Source of the DNA: Spirochaetaceae bacterium
Lineage (GTDB): Bacteria > Spirochaetota > Spirochaetia > SZUA-6 > Fen-1364
Length of the DNA: 27,807 nt
Assembly: GCA_003141795.1 (NCBI GenBank)
Contig: PLNO01000300.1
Coordinates: 130,714 to 158,520, forward strand
Reading direction: 5' to 3'
Below are positions 22,612-27,807 of this stretch, piece after piece; the first letter of the stretch is position 1; the number at the start of each line of letters is the position of its first letter. A model generated the notes under the pieces. The model made no database searches. It was given only the letters and a program-made list of their open reading frames with translations, and had not been told where the DNA came from. The translations under genes and the position numbers were made by a program.

Positions 22612-24073
22612 ACGAGAGGACCTCCTGTCTGTTCGTCTTCAGGGCATCGAGGGCCGCGACGATCCGCCCTTTGTTCATGACCGCTATGGTGGTGCTCATG
22701 TTCATGAGCTCGTCCAGATCCGAGGAAACCATCAGGATGCCCTTGCCCTGATCCAGAAGCTTCTTCATGATCCTGTGGATCTCTTCCCGGGCGCCCACGT
22801 CGACGCCCTGGGTCGGCTCGTCGAGGAGGAAGACCTCGACCCCGCGGCAGAGCCATTTGGAGAGCATCACCTTCTGCCGGTTGCCGCCGCTCAGGTACTG
22901 CACCTCCTGCTGCACGCCGCTGGCCTGGATGCTCAACGCCTTCACGTAGTCAAGGGCGAGCTGCCGCTCGCGCCCCAGGTCCATCATCGGGCCGTGCGTC
23001 ACGGCGCGCAGGTTGGCAAGGGTCGTGTTGCCGGCGACGCTCATGCCGAGGATGAGCCCCCGCGTGTCGCGCTCTCCGGGGACGTAGCAGATCCCCCGCT
23101 TGATGAACTGGGACAGCGGCTTGCCGACGAGCTCCTCGGTCCCGAGCCTGATCGACCCCGCGTCCGCGGCATCTATTCCGGCTATGCAGCGCAGGAGCTG
23201 CGACCGTCCCGATCCCAGCGCCCCGGCGAAGCCGATGATCGTGCCGCGCTTCAGGGTGAGCGTTGCCTCGGAGAATGAGCCGCTACGGGAAAGGGAGCGC
23301 ACGTCCAGAAGGCTCTCTCCGACTGCTTCCTGCCCCAGCCGCGTTATTGAAAGCTCCTCCCCGACCATGGCTTTCACGAGGTCGTCCTTGGTGATCTCCC
23401 CGATCCCCCGGGTCATGATCCGCCGTCCGTCGCGCAGAACGGTGACCATGTCCGCGATCTGGAAAACCTCGTCGAGCCTGTGAGAGATGTAGATCACCGC
23501 CGCACCGGATTGCTTCAGCTGACAGATGATGGCGAAGAGGTTGTCGATCTCCGCTCCCGAGAGGCTCGCCGTCGGCTCATCCATGACGACGATGCGCGCC
23601 TTCTTGTACAGGGCCTTCGCGATCTCCACGGCCTGTTGCTCGGCGGGGCCGAGCGAGGAGACGACCTGTCGGGCGTCGAGGTCGAGGTGGAGGCTTTCGA
23701 GGATTTCCTCCGCGCGGCGAAAGAGACGTTTCCACTGTACGACGGGAAAGGCGGCCACGGGGATATCGCCAAGGAGGATGTTCTCCCCCACGCTTAAGTG
23801 CGGGATGAGGTTGCGCTCCTGGTAGATCGTGACGATCCCCAGAGACTGGGCTATTCGTGGCGACAGGACGTCGATGGGGGCATCGTCGACGAGTATCTCG
23901 CCGGCGTCCCGCCGGTGCACGCCGGAGAGGATCTTCACAAGCGTGGATTTGCCCGCCCCGTTCTCACCGACCAGCGCGTGGACGCTGCCCGGTGAGAGGT
24001 CGAGGTCCACGCCGTGGAGGACCTCGACCCCGGCGAAGCTCTTCGTGATGCCTCTTAGTGCGAGCACGTTCAT
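22565..24073 (-). CDS. Sugar ABC transporter ATP-binding protein, RbsA-type
   Basis: A 502-residue ATPase with two ABC domains on one chain. The first has Walker A GENGAGKST, signature LGPAEQQAVEIAKAL and Walker B IVVMDEPTASLS. The second has a degenerate Walker A (GALGSGRSQ), signature YLSGGNRQKVMLSKWL and Walker B VFLLDEPTQGVD. A weak second P-loop is normal in RbsA/XylG/MglA-type proteins. It powers import with the RbsC-type permease downstream. The ATG overlaps the stop of the dehydrogenase gene by 4 bp, again showing translational coupling. Confidence 0.95.
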   Translation of the reverse strand: MNVLALRGITKSFAGVEVLHGVDLDLSPGSVHALVGENGAGKSTLVKILSGVHRRDAGEILVDDAPIDVLSPRIAQSLGIVTIYQERNLIPHLSVGENILLGDIPVAAFPVVQWKRLFRRAEEILESLHLDLDARQVVSSLGPAEQQAVEIAKALYKKARIVVMDEPTASLSGAEIDNLFAIICQLKQSGAAVIYISHRLDEVFQIADMVTVLRDGRRIMTRGIGEITKDDLVKAMVGEELSITRLGQEAVGESLLDVRSLSRSGSFSEATLTLKRGTIIGFAGALGSGRSQLLRCIAGIDAADAGSIRLGTEELVGKPLSQFIKRGICYVPGERDTRGLILGMSVAGNTTLANLRAVTHGPMMDLGRERQLALDYVKALSIQASGVQQEVQYLSGGNRQKVMLSKWLCRGVEVFLLDEPTQGVDVGAREEIHRIMKKLLDQGKGILMVSSDLDELMNMSTTIAVMNKGRIVAALDALKTNRQEVLSYAIGTTHPDTSCVEV

Positions 24074-25242
24074 GACGGGAGCGTTATCCGCCTGCCGCTG
24101 CGCGAGGACTCCACGGTCGCCTCCATGGCCTCCTGGACGCGCACCCCGTCGGCGAACGTTGCACCGTAGGGCTGCACCGGGATGCCCGCCTTCGCGCAGT
24201 CGAGGAAGTGGTGCAGCGCATGGACGTGCCCGTACTCCCAGCCCGCATTATGGCCGGGGGGAAGGTACACGATCCGCAGGGGATGACGGGAGTCGGTGAC
24301 GGTGACGTTCGCAAAGCCGCGCAGCGCAGGCGGTGCATCGTCGGTGTAGACGTGGAGGTGATTGGGATCCTCGAGGTCGAAGCTGATGCTGCCTTTGGAT
24401 CCGTTGATCTCCCAGGCCAGCTCGTTCTTGCGGCCGGTGGCCACGCCGGACGATTCAATCGTGCCGGTGGCGCCGCTCTTGAACTCCACGATGCTGACGT
24501 TCGCCTCGTCGGTGCTGACCGTCTCCGCGGCCCCGGAGAGGGAGCTGCGGGAGGTGTTGTACGTCGTCACGAGGCCCGACAACGAGACGATGTCGCCGGC
24601 GAGGAACCTCGCCATGTCGATGACGTGTGACCCGATGCCCAGAAGAACGCCCGACTTCGTGCCCCCCGCGTACCAGACCTCTTCCAGCGGCGCCACGGGG
24701 TCGTGGCCCGGTTCCTGGAGGTAGCGGGCGCGGAAGTGGTAGATCTTCCCGATGGCGCCTTTGTCGATGAGCTCACGGGCGAACCTGATGGCGGGAATGA
24801 ACCGGTAGTTGTGACAGAGCATGTTCGTCACGCCCGCAGCGGCGGCGGCAGCGGACATGGCGCGCGCGTCGGCAACGTTCATGGCCAGGGGCTTCTCGCA
24901 GATGACGTGCTTTCCCGCCTTTGCCGCGGCGATGGCAGGCGCGCAGTGCTCGTTGTCCGGCGTGCAGATATCGACGATCTGGATCGCCGGATCCGCGAGC
25001 ATGTCGTGCCAGTCTGTGTAGTATCCCGCGAACCCGAGGCTGCGGGCCGTCTCCCTGACACGTGCCTCGTCGCGGCCGCACATGGCAACGAGGCGCGGGC
25101 GCGGCCCCGGGCCGGCGAACGAGTAGCCGATTTTCAGCCACGCGTTGGAATGGACCTTGCCCATGAACCCGTAGCCGATCACACCGATGCCGACGCGGGG
25201 CGCAGCGTCGTTGTCGTAGTCGATTTTCGTGAACCCTCTCAT
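24070..25242 (-). CDS. Gfo/Idh/MocA family oxidoreductase
   Basis: A 390-residue NAD(P)-dependent dehydrogenase. Residues 15-140 form the Rossmann domain (VGIGVIGYGFMGKVHSNAW), with the conserved ICEKPLAMN block near residue 117 that contains the catalytic Lys. The rest is the family alpha/beta C-terminal domain (GIGSHVIDMARFLAGDI, which places the active-site Asp/His). Such enzymes oxidise polyols, inositols or pyranosides. In the operon it sits between a TIM-barrel isomerase and the importer, indicating that the imported compound is oxidised intact. Substrate specificity cannot be read from sequence. Confidence 0.94.
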   Translation of the reverse strand: MRGFTKIDYDNDAAPRVGIGVIGYGFMGKVHSNAWLKIGYSFAGPGPRPRLVAMCGRDEARVRETARSLGFAGYYTDWHDMLADPAIQIVDICTPDNEHCAPAIAAAKAGKHVICEKPLAMNVADARAMSAAAAAAGVTNMLCHNYRFIPAIRFARELIDKGAIGKIYHFRARYLQEPGHDPVAPLEEVWYAGGTKSGVLLGIGSHVIDMARFLAGDIVSLSGLVTTYNTSRSSLSGAAETVSTDEANVSIVEFKSGATGTIESSGVATGRKNELAWEINGSKGSISFDLEDPNHLHVYTDDAPPALRGFANVTVTDSRHPLRIVYLPPGHNAGWEYGHVHALHHFLDCAKAGIPVQPYGATFADGVRVQEAMEATVESSRSGRRITLPS

Positions 25243-25251
25243 GGCGTCCCC

Positions 25252-26118
25252 CTATGCCCTCTTCGGGTAGGTCCTCTGCAGCTTCTTCAGATACGCGATG
25301 CTTTCCGCGACCGCCCTGTCCTCATCCTTGTGCATCGGGTGGAGGCAGTCAATCTCCACGGCAAAAAGCCCGTTGTAGTTGACCTTCTCCATCTCCCCCA
25401 CCAGCGCGGGAAAATCGATGATGCCCCTGCCGACGGCGGTGCACGCGAAGAACATCCAGTCCTTGGGGTCCCCGCCGTAGACGGCCTGCACGTCCTTCGT
25501 GTGCGTCGCGAAGATGTACCGGGAAAGAAGGCGTGCCGAGGCCACCGGATCATCCCCGTTCCTGAGGCAGTTGCCCGTGTCGAAGCACATGCCGAAGCTC
25601 GTGCTTCCCACGGCCTGGAACAGTCCGAGGTACTCCGCGGTGGTGAAATCGAAGTGGTTCTCGTCGGCGATCTTCACCCCTTCGCCATCAGCAATCGTCG
25701 CGCACTCTTTGAAGATCTTCGTGAGCCGTTCGATCTGGGGACCGTGGGACTCGTTTCGGTGGGCGTGGGACGAGCCGGTGACCCGAAGGACCTTGGCCCC
25801 CAGCTGGTGGCAGACGGGGAAATACTTCCGTAAATCAGCGATGGCCTCCGGCCTGGCGCCGCCATCGAAGCCCTCGGGATGCCCCCACGCGACGACGACC
25901 TCGAGGTTGCCCTTGTCGATGATCTCCTTCAGGCGCTTGAGGTACGACTCGTCACAGCTCGAAAGAAAACAGGTTTCCATGGAGACGCCGTCGACCTTCA
26001 GCGCCACGGCCCTCCTGAGGAAATCCTCGTACCCCATCGTTTTCCCGGGCTTCTGCTGGTTGTCATACACCTCGCCGAAGTAGCGGTGATACGAGTAGCT
26101 GTCAATGCCGACCTTCAT
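25252..26118 (-). CDS. Sugar phosphate isomerase/epimerase family protein (TIM barrel)
   Basis: A 288-residue protein of the AP-endonuclease-2/xylose-isomerase-like TIM-barrel superfamily. It begins MKVGIDSYSYHRYFGE; metal-ligand-type residues appear in ADENHFDFT (Glu/His), FDTGNC (Asp), FATHTKD (His) and VEIDCLHP (Glu). Relatives include IolE, IolI and D-tagatose epimerases, which dehydrate or epimerise keto-inositols and ketoses. It is translated 9 bp before the dehydrogenase gene, and the pair would oxidise and then isomerise the imported compound. GGGAGCGC upstream of the ATG serves as ribosome site. Confidence 0.92.
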   Translation of the reverse strand: MKVGIDSYSYHRYFGEVYDNQQKPGKTMGYEDFLRRAVALKVDGVSMETCFLSSCDESYLKRLKEIIDKGNLEVVVAWGHPEGFDGGARPEAIADLRKYFPVCHQLGAKVLRVTGSSHAHRNESHGPQIERLTKIFKECATIADGEGVKIADENHFDFTTAEYLGLFQAVGSTSFGMCFDTGNCLRNGDDPVASARLLSRYIFATHTKDVQAVYGGDPKDWMFFACTAVGRGIIDFPALVGEMEKVNYNGLFAVEIDCLHPMHKDEDRAVAESIAYLKKLQRTYPKRA

Positions 26119-26153
26119 GGCGCGCTCCCTTTCGTGGATTTCGTTGAAACGAG

Positions 26154-26182
26154 GTGTCGGGCGCCTGCGCGGCGCCCGACAC
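26154..26182 (-). other. Stable intercistronic hairpin after the binding-protein gene
   Basis: A perfect 12-bp stem (GTGTCGGGCGCC / GGCGCCCGACAC) with a 5-nt loop lies 10 bp after the stop of the binding-protein gene. No T-run follows. Such hairpins often protect the upstream message from 3' decay or reduce read-through, so the binding protein is made in excess over the transporter and enzymes. Confidence 0.75.
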
Positions 26183-26191
26183 AGGTCGAGG

Positions 26192-27217
26192 CTATTTCGC
26201 GAAATTGTGCTGAAGCGTGGCGATGTCCAGCGCGAGGGTCGCTGCGGTGGACTCCGCGGTGGGCGCCCACGGGGTGGCTGCGCTCACGTTGTCCTTCGTG
26301 ATGACGGTCATCGGGCTGATGGTCAGCTTCGGGGCGACCTTCTTGTCGCGGACGAACTCGACGAGCATCCGCAGGGCAAGCTGGGCTTCCTGGGAGGGCG
26401 ACCATCCTACCGTCGCCCTGATGCCGCCGGCGGCGATGGATTCCAGGCCGTACGGGGCGCCGTTCTGCGCCACGATGGCCACCTGATCCGCCTTGCCCGC
26501 CTCCTGCAGCGCCTTGATCGCTCCGAGGGCCATGTCCTCGTTCTGTACGAAGACGGCCTTGAGGTCGGGGTAGCTCGTGATGAGGTTCTGCATCTGGTTG
26601 AAGGCTTTCTGCCTATCCCAGTCGGCGGGGACCGAGGCCACGAGCGTCAGCTTCGCGTTTTTTGACATCTCCCGCTGGAAGGCGTCACGGTACGTCTCAG
26701 CGTCGCCGCGGCCGGGAAGCCCCATGATGCATGCGACCTTGCCCTCGGCGATGTTCTGCGCGACCCACTTTCCGATGGTGCCACCGGAGAGGTTCGCATC
26801 GGCCTGGACCGATCCGACCATCTTGTCCTTCAGGTCGTCACTGTACCCGAAGAGCATGAAGATGGGGATCTTGGCATTGTTGGCGGCATTGACAGCGGCC
26901 TGGATCGAGGTGGAGCTGACGGACTCCAGGACGATCCCGTCCACCTTCTGGGTGATGGCGTCTTCGACCGCCGCGAGCTCCTGCTCGGGCTTCATGTTGG
27001 AAATGTAGCCAAGGAGCTGGACGCCCATCTTGTCAGCCATCATCTGCGCCCCGTCGAATCCGTACTTGTAGTACGGCTCGTTGGTGGGCCGGATGTAGGC
27101 GATGCGGAGCTTCTGTCCGGACTTGCTCTCCGCATTGCCCGCCGCGAACAACGGCAGCGCAAGGGCGAGCATCAGCACGGATGCGACAAGCACGACAACC
27201 GATCTCTTCGCGTTCAT
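26192..27217 (-). CDS. Sugar ABC transporter substrate-binding protein, RbsB-type
   Basis: A 341-residue exported protein of the Peripla_BP_4 class. Its signal peptide is about 26 residues (MNAKRSVVVLVASVLMLALA, ending LFAAG) with no lipobox Cys. The mature part begins LRIAYIRPTNEPYYKYGFDGAQMMADK and follows the RbsB pattern: QKVDGIVLESVSSTSIQAAV, PIFMLFGYSDD, IMGLPGRGDAETYRDAF, FVQNEDMALGAIKALQEAG. It captures the carbohydrate for the permease/ATPase pair. AAGGAGGAGAG precedes the ATG. It is the first gene of the five-gene operon and is divergent from the AraC-type gene. Confidence 0.94.
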   Translation of the reverse strand: MNAKRSVVVLVASVLMLALALPLFAAGNAESKSGQKLRIAYIRPTNEPYYKYGFDGAQMMADKMGVQLLGYISNMKPEQELAAVEDAITQKVDGIVLESVSSTSIQAAVNAANNAKIPIFMLFGYSDDLKDKMVGSVQADANLSGGTIGKWVAQNIAEGKVACIMGLPGRGDAETYRDAFQREMSKNAKLTLVASVPADWDRQKAFNQMQNLITSYPDLKAVFVQNEDMALGAIKALQEAGKADQVAIVAQNGAPYGLESIAAGGIRATVGWSPSQEAQLALRMLVEFVRDKKVAPKLTISPMTVITKDNVSAATPWAPTAESTAATLALDIATLQHNFAK

Positions 27218-27297
27218 GATCTCTCCTCCTCCTTCAACAACACACGGATTCAGCTTATACTGCTATCCTAGTTGTGCTCTGCGTGTCGTTCGCTTTG

Positions 27298-27308
27298 GAA
27301 CAATGTTC
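27298..27308. promoter_or_regulatory. Palindrome between the sugar operon and the AraC-type gene
   Basis: GAACAATGTTC is a perfect dyad (GAACA-A-TGTTC) in the 121-bp divergent region, flanked by TT and AA that extend the symmetry by two more bases on each side. It may be an operator for the sugar operon, for a LacI-type or other dimeric regulator; AraC-type proteins more often bind direct repeats. Confidence 0.45.
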
Positions 27309-27338
27309 GAATTTATACACGGCAGAGAGAGGGCAGCC

Positions 27339-27807
27339 ATGAGCTCCACCATGACACTGCGGCCCGAAGGGGCGCGACGGGCCACCTACAACGCGGACGG
27401 AAAGCAGTTCAAGGCCGACACGTGCGCGAACGTCTCCCGCGCCGCCGAGGCGGGGGAGATCGCTCTGCACGCCCTTGCGCGCGGCAGCTATCCGGGCACA
27501 CGCCTGGACGACAAGGTCCTCACCGGCGTGAAATCCCTCGGGTTCTGGGACGCCGCCGTGCCCCAGACGTGGGGCCTCGACTGGCACCGAAACGAAGGGG
27601 TCGAGTTGACCGTCCTGTCCAGCGGGTCCCTGCCGTCCTTCTGCGACGATCGCAGCTACATGCTGAAGCCCAATGACCTGACGATCGCGCGGCCGTGGCA
27701 GCCGCACCGGATCGGGGATCCCACCATCGGAGCCAACAGGCTGTACTTCATGAACCTCGATGTCGGGGTGCGCAAGCCCAACCAGGAGTGGGAGTGGCCG
27801 GGGTGGC
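27339..27807 (+). CDS. AraC family regulator, N-terminal cupin part (partial)
   Basis: An open frame from the ATG at 27339 runs 156 codons to the window edge with no stop. GAGAGAGGG precedes the start. The visible part has an N-terminal region and then a cupin-like sensor (LDWHRNEGVELTVLSSGSLPSF, YMLKPNDLTIARPWQPHRIG, RLYFMNLDVGVRKPNQEWEW), as in AraC regulators of carbohydrate operons. The helix-turn-helix domain would lie beyond the window, so the AraC assignment is inferred from the cupin type and from its position divergent to the sugar operon, which it probably controls. Confidence 0.72.
   Translation, partial: MSSTMTLRPEGARRATYNADGKQFKADTCANVSRAAEAGEIALHALARGSYPGTRLDDKVLTGVKSLGFWDAAVPQTWGLDWHRNEGVELTVLSSGSLPSFCDDRSYMLKPNDLTIARPWQPHRIGDPTIGANRLYFMNLDVGVRKPNQEWEWPGW

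Noticed and set aside
1..27807. CRISPR arrays, prophage structural genes, insertion sequences, riboswitches
   Set aside because: No regularly spaced repeats of CRISPR type, transposase or phage structural proteins, or recognisable riboswitch cores were seen.

Overview
The window is about 27.8 kb of bacterial chromosome. Most of it is GC-rich, tightly packed and carries many short operons on both strands. No ribosomal RNA or universal marker is present, so the host cannot be fixed. The sugar-binding protein has a cleavage region (LFAAGNAESK) of a kind often met in Spirochaetota, and a high-GC spirochaete-like anaerobe is my weak best guess.

Positions 1-3205 look like a small mobile element without its own recombinase. 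The window opens in the last 27 nt of a tRNA-Leu. The same 27 nt return at 3179-3205 as the end of a longer tRNA-Leu(CAG) 3' fragment that starts in the anticodon stem. Between the copies lies an operon that looks less GC-rich than its surroundings: PadR regulator, permease-prefix/pentapeptide-repeat protein, DrrA-like ATPase and DrrB-like permease. It is driven by a near-consensus promoter studded with a 17-bp-spaced octamer.

3187-5288 is a TetR repressor divergent from a two-gene operon, separated by twin palindromic operators. The second gene is a lipoprotein with an ApbE-type flavinylation motif in front of a flavodoxin domain, which I consider the most unusual protein here. 5316-8521 holds minus-strand genes: a YgjP-like metalloprotease, a secreted/membrane protein whose signal peptide is broken by a one-base frameshift, a double PRC-barrel protein, a small basic protein and an unknown protein. 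The frameshifted gene has a promoter whose 19-bp spacer is filled exactly by a perfect palindrome, the layout used by MerR-family activators.

8620-14318 has an acyl-ACP thioesterase, a TRIC/UPF0126 membrane protein, an orphan Phd/YefM antitoxin next to a 32-bp perfect palindrome, a MASE3-like histidine kinase and a B12-binding radical SAM protein with CX4CX2C cysteine spacing. 14393-21577 has a DUF3857/transglutaminase membrane protein, a TetR-FabF operon with an operator inside its promoter, a J-domain protein, an AhpD-like protein and a MocR-type regulator.

21580-27807 is a carbohydrate uptake and catabolism operon: binding protein, TIM-barrel isomerase, Gfo/Idh/MocA dehydrogenase, two-domain ATPase and permease. 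It is read away from a divergent AraC-type regulator that runs off the window. The enzymes point to import of an intact polyol or sugar that is oxidised and isomerised without a visible kinase; the substrate is not determinable from sequence alone.
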